From assembly GCA_017643645.1 (NCBI GenBank), contig JAEPNB010000001.1, positions 258,211-315,696 of the forward strand: 57,486 nt of DNA, in the 5' to 3' direction. Shown in pieces: positions 26,691 through 36,146 of the stretch; within the stretch, counting starts at the first letter, position 1, and the number at the start of each line of letters is the position of its first letter. A program made the position numbers and the translations under genes. This stretch comes from Balneola sp. Lineage in GTDB: Bacteria; Bacteroidota; Rhodothermia; Balneolales; Balneolaceae. The notes beneath the pieces were generated by a model. The model worked only from the letters and a program-made list of their open reading frames with translations, was not told where the DNA came from and ran no database searches.

Positions 26691-29600
26691 TTAGAAACGT
26701 ATTTGTATAGAACCGGTGTAGGTTCTGTAGTTCGGATACGCATATTCGTCAAGACGGAAGTTAGTTGCGTTGTTACGAAGAGCAACCTCAGGGTCCCAAC
26801 CAGTATAGTCAGTGAAGGTGAGTAAGTTTCTACCTGAAACAGATAGTCTGATTTCATCAACATAGTCACCAATAGAACCTAGGTTGTCATTATTTATTGT
26901 ATAAGACAACGCTACTTCTCTCAGTTTAACATAAGAAGCGTCTTCCACAAAGAATGAAGAAGCATCTGCTCCGTTATAAATTTGAGAAGCACCATCTGCA
27001 TATCCTACGTCAAAGCCTTGTGCAGCAAAGTCTTGTTGATCTTTATGACGATCGTTGAAGTATAATAACTGCTTAGTGTAGTTATATACATCACCACCTT
27101 GTACCCAGTCAACCAGAGCATATAAAGTCAGACCTTTAATGCTGAAAGTAGTTGAAAAACCCATTTGGAAATCAGGATTGGTATCACCGATTCTCTCAAC
27201 TGTTTTTTCACCATTTTCATCAACAATAAAAGTAACCTGCTCAGCTGCAGTTCCGTGAGTACCTTTTGGTACAACGTAACCATGACTGTTTACTTCAAAG
27301 TCATCAACAGTAAGGTTACCGTCACCGTTAGTATCAACACCAGCGTTAAGTACGTTTCCGCTACCATCAACTGTTAGTTGGCTTAGCGAAGTTGCCAGTT
27401 TGTTACCGTACATAGCACCATATGGTTCACCTTCTTCAACTCTGAATAAAGGTATTGCACCACCGGCATTAGTTCTGGTATATGGCGGAACTCCACCAAG
27501 ATCAGTAATCTCTTGCGTGGTTTTTGCCCATGTTGTATTAAAAGTCCAATCCATGTCTTTGTCGTTAAGGATCAGTCCTTCCAATGCAAATTCGATTGAT
27601 TTATTCTCGATCTCACCAATATTTCTGGTTTGAGTTCTGAATCCACCTGCAGCAGACGAAAGAGGTACATCTAAGTAATCATCCTTTACATTTGTTACAG
27701 CATAATTGGCTTCTAAGCTGAAACGCTCAAGGAATGCAATATTAGTACCTAATTCAAACTCTCCAACTGTAGAAGCTTTCAAGTTTCTGTTACCAAGCTG
27801 ATTTTTAATAAGACCATTTGGTGTAGCTGTGAAAAACTCATATTGGTCATTGAATCCTGGTCTTTGACCGGAAGTACCATATGAAACTCTCACTTTCCAC
27901 TCATCAACATTGTTGATTTCCACGTCCTCGGTAATACGATATGCAAGAGACCCACGGAAGTACGTATGCCATCTTTCATTTGGTCCGAAGTTGGAAGATC
28001 CGTCACGACGAATTAAACCGTCAATGATCAGCTTATCGTTATAATCAACCACAGCATTTAAGAAGAAGTTTTCCGCTCTTTGCTCAGAGTCGAAAGAACT
28101 AATATCATAAGTTGTAGGGTCAAGAGCATCAATATTACGAATACCGTTTGCAGGATAATCTCTACCAAAAGCATCAAAGTAAGTATACTCTCTGTCTTCG
28201 TAAAGATACTTAGCAATTGCCGTAAAGTTTATCTCTTCAAAAGACTTATTGTATGTAGCCCAAAGTTCAGAGATAGAAGTACTAAACTTTTCTGCTGAAC
28301 GGAATTCTGAACCATTATTTTTAGAAATATCCGGCTCAGGAGTTTGGAAACCTCTTGGGTAATATGTTGTGCGGTTAGACTCAGTACGGTCAAGTGACTG
28401 TCGAGCATTCAAAACAATATTTTCATTAATTTTGTATTCCAAAGTAGCACCTGCAATAAAGCGGTTTCTGTCAATAGAACGATCTCTATTAGCAGCTACA
28501 TAAAGTGGATTTTCAAAATTTGAATCCTGGATATCATATCCGGTTGGTTCGTTTGATGGCTCACCATTCGCATTTCTTTCAGTCAAATTGATAAATGGCT
28601 GAGTTGTCAGAACAGAGTAAAAGAAGTTATCTCCCTGTCCTTGCTCTTCTACTCTTGGTGCATCTACAGTTATAAATGAAGATGAAAAAGTAGCTTTGAA
28701 TTTATCAGTAGGTAAGAAATCTGCGTTTAAGCGGAATGAATTACGAGTGTAATCATCAAGATTCTCTAAAACACCACCCTGAATAAAGTTCTCGAAAGAA
28801 GCTGAGTAGTTATAGTTTTCAGCAGAACCGGCAACTGAAGCAAAGTTCGAGTTGAACGGGTTGTTAGTGAATAAGTTATTGATGTTATCATACACAACAG
28901 GAAAATCGTTATCGAATCTTCTGTCTGCGTCATAGTTACCATAGCCAGGCCATGCTGTAACTAATCCATCATTACTTAAAGTAGGATCATTAATAAAAGG
29001 ATGCTTAGTAGCAGAAGGATAATCTTCAGCTATTTCTGAGAATCCATACTCGCTTCTAACAGTAACCTGAGGAGTACCAATTTTATCGGCACCTCTTTTT
29101 GTAATGATCTGAATTACACCATTACCTGCAAGAGAACCATAAAGGGAAGCACCTGCGGCTCCTTTTACAACCTCTAAAGATTGAACATCTGACATATTAA
29201 TATCACGAAGACTACCATCGGTAATAACTCCGTCAATAATTATCAGTGGTTCCTGAGATCCGTTAATTGTTGTTGAACCTCGAAGTCTGATATCCGGTCC
29301 GGCGAGAGGGTCACCAGAAGCCTGAACAATAGTTACACCTGCAACTTTACCACGAAGTGCGTTACCCGGATCTGCGGCCGGTACAGCTTGTAATGCTGCT
29401 TCGTCAACTTTAGATACTGAGAAACCAAGTTTCTTTGTATCTGTACCAATTCCTACACCGGTAACAACAACTTCGTCAAGACCAAATGTATCTTCTGCAA
29501 GTGTTACATCCTGGACTGTTTCTCCTGAACCAACATTTACAGTGGTTTGAAAAGTTCGGTAACCAACAAAGGTTACTCTGATTGTATATGTACCAGCAGG

Positions 29601-29792
29601 AATACTTGAAATTACGTACTCACCATTGGTGTCTGCCTGATCACCTTTTTGTATTGATGCAATATAAACTGTTGCACCAGCTAAAGGCTCTCCGTCAGCA
29701 TCTGAAATAGTCCCTGAAAGAGAACCTGATTGCGCGGAGGCAATTACAGGTAAAAACAGAGCCAATGCTAAAAATTGTAGCTTTTTAAACAT
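26691..29792 (-). CDS. SusC/RagA-family TonB-linked outer-membrane protein (locus B)
   Basis: This 1033-residue outer-membrane transporter of the SusC group is the channel partner of the SusD gene that follows. It has a signal peptide (MFKKLQFLALALFLPVIASA) and a CarboxypepD_reg domain (GTISDADGEPLAGATVYIAS, about 25-105). The TonB box-like DEVVVTG near residue 107 and a plug (RLRGSTTINGSQEPLIIIDG ... VEVVKGAAGASLYGSLAGNG-type) follow, then a large barrel ending YTGSIQIRF. The signal peptide is nearly identical to that of the SusC in locus C. It diverges from the second GWxTD gene across 255 bp. Confidence 0.96.
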   Translation of the reverse strand: MFKKLQFLALALFLPVIASAQSGSLSGTISDADGEPLAGATVYIASIQKGDQADTNGEYVISSIPAGTYTIRVTFVGYRTFQTTVNVGSGETVQDVTLAEDTFGLDEVVVTGVGIGTDTKKLGFSVSKVDEAALQAVPAADPGNALRGKVAGVTIVQASGDPLAGPDIRLRGSTTINGSQEPLIIIDGVITDGSLRDINMSDVQSLEVVKGAAGASLYGSLAGNGVIQIITKRGADKIGTPQVTVRSEYGFSEIAEDYPSATKHPFINDPTLSNDGLVTAWPGYGNYDADRRFDNDFPVVYDNINNLFTNNPFNSNFASVAGSAENYNYSASFENFIQGGVLENLDDYTRNSFRLNADFLPTDKFKATFSSSFITVDAPRVEEQGQGDNFFYSVLTTQPFINLTERNANGEPSNEPTGYDIQDSNFENPLYVAANRDRSIDRNRFIAGATLEYKINENIVLNARQSLDRTESNRTTYYPRGFQTPEPDISKNNGSEFRSAEKFSTSISELWATYNKSFEEINFTAIAKYLYEDREYTYFDAFGRDYPANGIRNIDALDPTTYDISSFDSEQRAENFFLNAVVDYNDKLIIDGLIRRDGSSNFGPNERWHTYFRGSLAYRITEDVEINNVDEWKVRVSYGTSGQRPGFNDQYEFFTATPNGLIKNQLGNRNLKASTVGEFELGTNIAFLERFSLEANYAVTNVKDDYLDVPLSSAAGGFRTQTRNIGEIENKSIEFALEGLILNDKDMDWTFNTTWAKTTQEITDLGGVPPYTRTNAGGAIPLFRVEEGEPYGAMYGNKLATSLSQLTVDGSGNVLNAGVDTNGDGNLTVDDFEVNSHGYVVPKGTHGTAAEQVTFIVDENGEKTVERIGDTNPDFQMGFSTTFSIKGLTLYALVDWVQGGDVYNYTKQLLYFNDRHKDQQDFAAQGFDVGYADGASQIYNGADASSFFVEDASYVKLREVALSYTINNDNLGSIGDYVDEIRLSVSGRNLLTFTDYTGWDPEVALRNNATNFRLDEYAYPNYRTYTGSIQIRF

Positions 29793-30047
29793 AGATTTTC
29801 GATTTAATTATAGATTAAGCGATGTTGAATCGCATAGTGATCAAGAAATATGTATAAATAGAAACCTAAAAACAACAAATTATTTACTTAATTTAACCAA
29901 AATTACAGACGTCTTATTCTGCCTGTATTCGTTAACATCTTTACTATTCTAAATTTAAAAGAAGTATTAATTAAACAATCAATATACTTATAGCCCGTTA
30001 ACCCCTGTTATAAGACAAAAATTAATTACCAGCTACTTACAAAGCAT
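29793..30047. promoter_or_regulatory. Divergent promoter region between susC (locus B) and GWxTD copy C
   Basis: This 255 bp AT-rich spacer must hold promoters for both directions. A short 5 bp hairpin (GCGAT at 29819-29823, ATCGC at 29829-29833) would lie in the susC leader. I see several TAnnTTTG-like near matches, the Bacteroidota -7 box, but none with convincing -33 spacing, so no promoter is placed exactly. No riboswitch is recognised. Confidence 0.4.
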
Positions 30048-31457
30048 ATGCGTTTTCTCCTTTTTTCTTTTTCTTTACTATTGATGATCGGGTGCAATAA
30101 TTCCACATATATAGACCAAATTGACAGAGGAAGTGGCTATAAATACAATCCCGGGTTTCCGGAATTGCGAGTTGTTTCATCAAGCTTTATTGATCCGGAT
30201 GGAAACACATTTGTAAATATTGCCACAGATATAGTCTATGGAAGTTTGATTTATAAGAAAGAAGGAGATTTTTTTGTCGCAAACGGCACCGTTTACTATG
30301 AGTTTATAAATCAACGAAACTCTCAAGACGTTTTAAACACAGAACAGTTTCCTGTTAGGATTCAAACTGAAACAAATAAATACTCTTATAATCAAAGCAC
30401 TTATAAAATAAACAGAGATTTTGAACTTCCTCCCGGTAATTATGAAGTAGTGGTATCATTTACTGATGAAAATACCGGTAAACAAACTTTCCGAAGTACT
30501 TACGTTTTTATACCTGATCCTAACGATGCTGTAAAAAATATTACAAACATCAGAATCTTCAGTAAATCAACAGAAGAGGATGCTTCTTTTATTCCATCCA
30601 CAACATACGATATTCAAAGTAATATCGATTCTCTTAAGTTTGTTTTTCAGGTTACAAATAATAATGCTGATGCTCCCCTTACTTTATTTACAAAGTTATT
30701 AAGAATTGAATCAGACACCTCGGTCGCCCGTCCAATGAATCATAACAACTATAGTCCAAGCAGCATCCAGTACGAAGGTATTGACTATTCCAGCACCGAA
30801 GAACTTAATTCAAACAGACGGGTTCTTAACAATCCCGGAAATGTATTAGTTGAATTTACTTATCCAAAACTGGAACGCGGGAATTACAGAATTGAGGTTT
30901 ACTCTGAATCAGACAGTGATGATAAACTCTATAAGGCTCGTGATTTCTCAATAAAAAGCCCCAGCTACCCCACTCTGAAAACAGCTAAAGAGTTAGCGAG
31001 ACCTTTGGTATATATAATGACAAAAAAGGAGTATCAATCCTTAATGGCCTTAGAAGATGATGCGGAGGTCAAAAAAGCTATGGATCGTTTTTGGCTCTCT
31101 AACATTAAAAATTCACAAACTGCCAAAAGTGTAGTTGAACTATATTATGAGAGAGTGGAAGAGGCTAATAAACAATTCTCAAATTTTAAAGAAGGATGGA
31201 AAACAGATCAGGGAATGATCTATATTTTATTTGGCCCACCCTGGTATATCGATGGTGAACTTAAGACTAAAATTTGGAGCTATTCATATAACTCCCAAGA
31301 AGTTGAAAAAAACTTTTATTTCATTACTCCAAAACTTAAAACCAAGTATTTTCCATTTAATAATTATTTGCTTCAAAGAAGCTCTTCCTACTACAATGTT
31401 CACTATCAACAAATTGATTATTGGAGAAGTGGTTTAATATTAGCTAAAGATCTTTAA
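30048..31457 (+). CDS. GWxTD domain-containing lipoprotein (copy C)
   Basis: This 469-residue lipoprotein has signal and lipobox (LLLMIGC) and is a full-length paralogue of the gene at 16589-18013. Shared blocks include YIDQIDRG, ELRV, ATDIVYGSL, PGNYEVVVSFTDENTG, TTYDIQSNIDSLKFVFQVTNN, RDFSIKSPSYPTLKTAKELA and FWLSNIKNSQTAKSVVELYY. The GWxTD core is EGWKTDQGMIYILFGPP. Like copy A, it precedes a TonB-linked receptor (SusC, 119 bp downstream). Function is unknown. The repeated position suggests it serves the receptor locus, perhaps as an outer-membrane accessory lipoprotein. Confidence 0.92.
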   Translation: MRFLLFSFSLLLMIGCNNSTYIDQIDRGSGYKYNPGFPELRVVSSSFIDPDGNTFVNIATDIVYGSLIYKKEGDFFVANGTVYYEFINQRNSQDVLNTEQFPVRIQTETNKYSYNQSTYKINRDFELPPGNYEVVVSFTDENTGKQTFRSTYVFIPDPNDAVKNITNIRIFSKSTEEDASFIPSTTYDIQSNIDSLKFVFQVTNNNADAPLTLFTKLLRIESDTSVARPMNHNNYSPSSIQYEGIDYSSTEELNSNRRVLNNPGNVLVEFTYPKLERGNYRIEVYSESDSDDKLYKARDFSIKSPSYPTLKTAKELARPLVYIMTKKEYQSLMALEDDAEVKKAMDRFWLSNIKNSQTAKSVVELYYERVEEANKQFSNFKEGWKTDQGMIYILFGPPWYIDGELKTKIWSYSYNSQEVEKNFYFITPKLKTKYFPFNNYLLQRSSSYYNVHYQQIDYWRSGLILAKDL

Positions 31458-31576
31458 AACGGGCTTTTTTACACTTCTTAATGTTGTAATTGAGTTCCAT
31501 TCTTACCATATTATCGGATCATTAAATAATCATTTTTTGATTACTAATTTTAATACTAATAAAAATAAAGGCTAGA

Positions 31577-34510
31577 ATGTTTAAAAAGCTTCAACTATTC
31601 GCTTTAGCTCTATTTTTACCATGTTTTGTGGCTGCGCAATCAGGCACAATATCTGGTACAATAACAGACGCTAAAACTGGTGAGCCACTAACAGGCGCTA
31701 CAGTAATATTAGAATCTATCCCATCCAAGGGTGGTGCTGCTGATGCAGATGGTTCTTACACAATAACCAATGTTGCCGCAGGAGACTATACTCTCGTTGC
31801 CAAGTTCATCGGTTTCAAAGAAATTAAAAGAAATGTTACAGTTGGTTCTGGAAATGTAACTGCTGACTTCGAACTATCTGAGGACGTTCTAGGTCTCGAA
31901 GATGTTGTAGTTACAGGTATTGCTTCAAGATCTTCCAAGGCAGTTTCTGAGGTTGCAATATCCCGAGTAAATGCAGCTGAACTTACAGAAACGAATTCAT
32001 ACAATTCTGTATCTCAATTATTAACATCCAAAGTAGCCGGGGTTTCTGTACAACCAGCTTCCGGTAACGTTGGTGGCGGTATCCGCTTTTTAGTTCGCTC
32101 AGGTGGTGGATTAAACGGAAACGGTCAGCCGGTTGTTTATATTGATGGTGTACGTGTTGATAACTCTCAAACCGGTTTTGGTGCTGGTGGTCAAAATTAT
32201 GGTACTCTTTCTGATATTAACCCAGAAAACATTGAGTCTGTTGATTTCCTAAAAGGACCTGCAGCTGCAGCTCTTTATGGTACTTCAGGTTCAAACGGTG
32301 TTGTTCTTATTACAACTAAGAAAGGACAAATTTCTCCGGGTGGAAATACAGTAGATGTAAACTACAAGTATACAAACGGTGTTTCTGATCAAGCTGTAGA
32401 TTACAGTGATGATTATGTGATTTCTGCAGATGATGCAAATGCTATCATCCGTGAAGCAGGAATTGAGTCTCATGATATCAGTGTAAGTGGTGGTAACGAA
32501 AGTTTCCGTTTCTTCACTTCTTTCAACAATCGTGATGAAGGTGGAATTGTAGGCCAAAACTCTCAGCAAAGACAAACTGTTCAAGCGAATTTCGATGCTT
32601 TTTTATCTGAAAAAGTGACCTTGTCTGCTAATACCAGTTTCTCTCTGAACCAAGTAAACCTGCCACAGAACGATAACAACATTTTTGGTTGGTTAGGAAA
32701 CACTTTGTTATTCCCTAACTCTTATGTGTTTACTGACAGTGCGGCAATTGCAGCTGTAGAAAACGAATCACAAACAAACCGTTTTATTGGTTCTTTCAAG
32801 TTTAACTATCGTCCAATAGCTGGTTTAAATATTAATTTATCTGCCGGTGTGGATGATTCTGATGTTAGAAGTTTCACTTACTTCAGCCCTGAGCACAGAT
32901 ATGGTTCTTTAGGATTTGATGGTTCGAAAAACGTTTTCAACCGTCAGAATTCTCAGGCTACATTTGATGCAAATGCTTCTTACACTTACAATATTAATGA
33001 CAAGATTACTACTAACACAGTTATTGGTACTCAAATCTTTAACAGAAAAGTTAGAACAACTCAGATTGGTCGTCAGGAATTCTCTACAGCACTTGTTAGA
33101 GATGCTCAGTCAGCAGCAACAATTAACACTGCTTCTGAAGGATTCTCTCACACAAGATCTGCAGGTATTTTCATTCAGGAAGAAGTTAACTACGATCAAA
33201 CTTACTTCTTAACTTTAGGTGGACGTCAGGATTTCGCGAGTGCTTTTGGTAATGACACAAAAGACATCTTTTATCCTAAGGCTAGTGCTGCTGTAAGAGT
33301 TGATAAGTTAGGCGTATTACCTAGTGCTATCGATTTCTTGAAAGTACGTGTTGCTTATGGTGAAAGTGGTGTACTTCCTAGCCAAAATGATGGTATCAGA
33401 TTGCTATGGGGAACTACAAATTCCGGATTCGGTATTGGCGGTGTTCCTTCAAGTATTGGTAACCCTTCTATTGAGCCTGAAAGAATTAAAGAGCTTGAGC
33501 TTGGATTTGAAGCTTCTTTCTTCGAGAATTATGGTATTGATTTCACATACTACAAGCAGAATGCTGAAAACTCAATCATTGGTCTTCTGAACAGTCCTTC
33601 TACTGGTTTAGTAGCTTCTAGTTCTCCATTTAACATTGGTGAAAAAGAAGGTAGTGGTTACGAGCTTGCTCTTAATGCTACTCCAATCATCAACAGAGAT
33701 TTCCAATTAGATTTTACTGCGTTAATTTCTTACTCAGAAAACGAAGTAACTAATCTTGGTGACGCTCAGCCAATCCGTGATGGGTTTGACTTGAACACAA
33801 TCCAGGAAGGTTTACCGGAAGCATCTTTTTATACGTTCGAAGTTAAAGGAGCTACTTTTGACAACAACGGTTTCTATACCGGTCCTGATGTAAGCTTTAC
33901 AGAAGACGATCGTGTATTCTTAGGAACTCCATATCCTGAGTACCAGGGTTCTTTCTCTATGAATGTAAGATTCTTAAAGAACTTCAATGTTTACGCTTTA
34001 CTTGACTACCAGTTAGGCCTTTCAGTATTCAATAACACTTTACTTTTTGCTAATGCATTTGGTAACGGTTCTGAATACGAAACTCTACAAGGTCAGTTAG
34101 CAGGTACACCTGGTGTAGGTTCTTCATTCTACAATACGAATGCTGATCCTGATGACGACATTACTCCATTAACTCCTGGTTCTCCTGAGTACATAGCTGC
34201 TGCTAATCGTTACGCAGAATTAACAACCGGAGCAGATTTTGGTTATGTTAGCGACGCAGACTTTGCAAGACTAAGAGAAGTAAGTATTAGTTATAACTTC
34301 AACGACTTAATTAATTCTTCTCCTCTATCTCAATACATTAAAAGTGCCAGTGTTTCATTTTCTGGAACCAATTTATGGTTGAGTTCAGAATATAGCGGAA
34401 TAGATCCTGAGGTTAACTTCACAGGTGCACGTAGCTTATCAAGAGGTCAGGATTTCTTGACACTTCCACAAGCTAAAAGCTTCTTCGCAACTTTTAACAT
34501 TGGATTTTAA
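31577..34510 (+). CDS. SusC/RagA-family TonB-linked outer-membrane protein (locus C)
   Basis: This 977-residue outer-membrane channel has a signal peptide (MFKKLQLFALALFLPCFVAA), very similar to the locus B SusC. It continues with a CarboxypepD_reg domain (GTITDAKTGEPLTGATVILE), a TonB box-like LEDVVVTG near 112, a plug with NGNGQPVVYIDGVRVDNSQT and GPAAAALYGTSGSNGVVLIT, and a barrel ending AKSFFATFNIGF. It pairs with the SusD gene 18 bp downstream. Codon use looks like that of a highly expressed gene, with strong preference for a few Ala and Val codons. The substrate is unknown. Confidence 0.95.
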   Translation: MFKKLQLFALALFLPCFVAAQSGTISGTITDAKTGEPLTGATVILESIPSKGGAADADGSYTITNVAAGDYTLVAKFIGFKEIKRNVTVGSGNVTADFELSEDVLGLEDVVVTGIASRSSKAVSEVAISRVNAAELTETNSYNSVSQLLTSKVAGVSVQPASGNVGGGIRFLVRSGGGLNGNGQPVVYIDGVRVDNSQTGFGAGGQNYGTLSDINPENIESVDFLKGPAAAALYGTSGSNGVVLITTKKGQISPGGNTVDVNYKYTNGVSDQAVDYSDDYVISADDANAIIREAGIESHDISVSGGNESFRFFTSFNNRDEGGIVGQNSQQRQTVQANFDAFLSEKVTLSANTSFSLNQVNLPQNDNNIFGWLGNTLLFPNSYVFTDSAAIAAVENESQTNRFIGSFKFNYRPIAGLNINLSAGVDDSDVRSFTYFSPEHRYGSLGFDGSKNVFNRQNSQATFDANASYTYNINDKITTNTVIGTQIFNRKVRTTQIGRQEFSTALVRDAQSAATINTASEGFSHTRSAGIFIQEEVNYDQTYFLTLGGRQDFASAFGNDTKDIFYPKASAAVRVDKLGVLPSAIDFLKVRVAYGESGVLPSQNDGIRLLWGTTNSGFGIGGVPSSIGNPSIEPERIKELELGFEASFFENYGIDFTYYKQNAENSIIGLLNSPSTGLVASSSPFNIGEKEGSGYELALNATPIINRDFQLDFTALISYSENEVTNLGDAQPIRDGFDLNTIQEGLPEASFYTFEVKGATFDNNGFYTGPDVSFTEDDRVFLGTPYPEYQGSFSMNVRFLKNFNVYALLDYQLGLSVFNNTLLFANAFGNGSEYETLQGQLAGTPGVGSSFYNTNADPDDDITPLTPGSPEYIAAANRYAELTTGADFGYVSDADFARLREVSISYNFNDLINSSPLSQYIKSASVSFSGTNLWLSSEYSGIDPEVNFTGARSLSRGQDFLTLPQAKSFFATFNIGF

Positions 34511-34528
34511 TCATAGGATTTTATCATT

Positions 34529-35827
34529 ATGAAAAACTTAAATAAATTATTTTTACTAATTTTTGTCGCTACTTTTACAGCAGTTTCATGTGGCGACTTC
34601 GTATCCGAAACGGATCCGCCGATCAGTATTATTACTGATGAAGCTCTTACGACTGAAGCGCAAGTTCCTTTCTTGGAAACAGGTGTTTTAGGACGTTTTT
34701 CGCAAGCATTTGATAACCTTTCTGTAATTTCAGGTGGTTTATCTGATGAGCTGCAATTTGACCCGGATGGTAACTCTCTGGCAACTTTCCCAACTTTTGG
34801 TGAAATAGACCTGGGTGACATTACCTTTGACAACAACTCTGTTGATGGTCCTTATGCTACAATTAACGAAGCTCGTTTCTTAGCAGATGACTTAATCAGA
34901 AGAATTGGAGAAATCACTTTCGAAGATACCGGCGTTAGAGATCAGGCTTTATATTCAGCTAACCTTGTTGGTGGTATTACCAGATTTTGGTTAGGTACAT
35001 ATTTCGGTCTTACTCAAACAACACCGGGTGCTCCGATCGATAACTCGGATATCATCCCTAGAGCTGACTTAAATGCGCAAGCAATTGCAAAATTTGACGC
35101 CGCTCTTGCTGTTGCTGATGCAGCGCAAACTAAAGTAATTAACTCTCTGAAAGTAGAAATCTACATGTCAGTTAATAATTACTCTGCTGCTGCAACTGTA
35201 TTACAAGGTAATGTTTTGGAAAGCGGAGACGCTCCATTTCAGGCTCTTTACAATCAGCAGTCACAAAATGCATGGTTTGGACAAGCCGGTGAAGGTCGTA
35301 CTCAGCTTAACGTAGAGCAGAGATTTGCTGACTACATTGCTGACGAACCTGCTGAAGCAAACAGAATTGATATCGTTGCATTCACTGAAACAGTGCTTAC
35401 TCCGAATATCACTTATTACTACCAAGGTTATGATCGTACAGATCCGATTAACATTGTATCTTGGCAAGAAATGGATTTAGCAAGAGCTGAAATTCTTGAA
35501 GATAATCCTGCTGCAAATGTAGGCGCTCCTGGTGAAACTCCATTGAGTTTAATCAACCGTGTACGTGCAAGCCACAACATTCCTGACTTTGTAGGTACTG
35601 TTGATCAGGCTGTAATTATTGAAGAAAGAGACAAAGAGCTCTTCGCTACCGGTAACAGACTACTGGATCAGTTAAGAACTGGAAACTTCCACCTAGTTGG
35701 CGGTTCAAGCTCTTATAAAGTTCCTAGTACAGATCAAACCGGAAATACGATTGTTCTTGTTGCTACACCATGGCAACATTTCCCAATCACGTCCAGAGAG
35801 CGTAATAACAACCCTAATTTTAACTAA
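34529..35827 (+). CDS. SusD/RagB-family outer-membrane lipoprotein (locus C)
   Basis: This 432-residue lipoprotein has signal and lipobox (FTAVSC). Conserved SusD features are present: YATINEARFLADDLIRRIGE, the helical SLKVEIYMSVNNYSAAATVLQ, SWQEMDLARAEILEDNPAAN, LINRVRASHNIP, IEERDKELFATGNRLLDQLR and the family C-terminal HFPITSRERNNNPNF. It is clearly shorter than the two locus B SusD proteins and shares little with them directly. A separate lineage and ligand are therefore likely. It ends the locus and is followed by a perfect terminator. Confidence 0.94.
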   Translation: MKNLNKLFLLIFVATFTAVSCGDFVSETDPPISIITDEALTTEAQVPFLETGVLGRFSQAFDNLSVISGGLSDELQFDPDGNSLATFPTFGEIDLGDITFDNNSVDGPYATINEARFLADDLIRRIGEITFEDTGVRDQALYSANLVGGITRFWLGTYFGLTQTTPGAPIDNSDIIPRADLNAQAIAKFDAALAVADAAQTKVINSLKVEIYMSVNNYSAAATVLQGNVLESGDAPFQALYNQQSQNAWFGQAGEGRTQLNVEQRFADYIADEPAEANRIDIVAFTETVLTPNITYYYQGYDRTDPINIVSWQEMDLARAEILEDNPAANVGAPGETPLSLINRVRASHNIPDFVGTVDQAVIIEERDKELFATGNRLLDQLRTGNFHLVGGSSSYKVPSTDQTGNTIVLVATPWQHFPITSRERNNNPNFN

Positions 35828-35855
35828 TTAGATTGTTATTGAATTTCTGAATTTT

Positions 35856-35883
35856 AAAGCCACCTTCGGGTGGCTTTTTTTTT
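35856..35883 (+). terminator. Rho-independent terminator of the locus C susC-susD operon
   Basis: AAAGCCACC (35856-35864), loop TTCG, GGTGGCTTT (35869-35877), followed by a run of T to 35883. It is a stable UUCG-type tetraloop hairpin directly after the SusD stop. Confidence 0.95.
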
Positions 35884-35913
35884 GTCAAAATTATTCTAAA
35901 AAAGAAAGGCCAT

Positions 35914-35948
35914 AAAAAAAGCCCTATCAAATTAATGATAAGGCTTTT
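35914..35948 (-). terminator. Terminator downstream of the initiator tRNA
   Basis: Arms at 35917-35928 and 35937-35948 form a 12 bp stem on the minus strand with one G-T pair, followed by a T run (the A run at 35914-35920). It sits 8 bases beyond the tRNA 3' end. Confidence 0.85.
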
Positions 35949-35956
35949 GCTTTTTG

Positions 35957-36029
<73 letters not shown>

Positions 36030-36146
36030 ATGTTGAGTCTTAAAGATACGATTAATTACCGGTTACTATCAACCTTTATTTAGCTTTTTTTCTAATGGTT
36101 TGTCAATCTATTCTTTATCTTTAGCAAAAATTAAAGACAGAAAGTA

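Noticed and set aside
29793-30047. Bacteroidota -7/-33 promoter boxes
   Set aside because: Near matches occur in several registers in AT-rich sequence, and none has convincing spacing, so no exact promoter was annotated.
32291-33590. ORFs overlapping the locus C susC gene on both strands
   Set aside because: The SusC frame is continuous and homologous over this span. The others are composition artefacts of a codon-biased gene.
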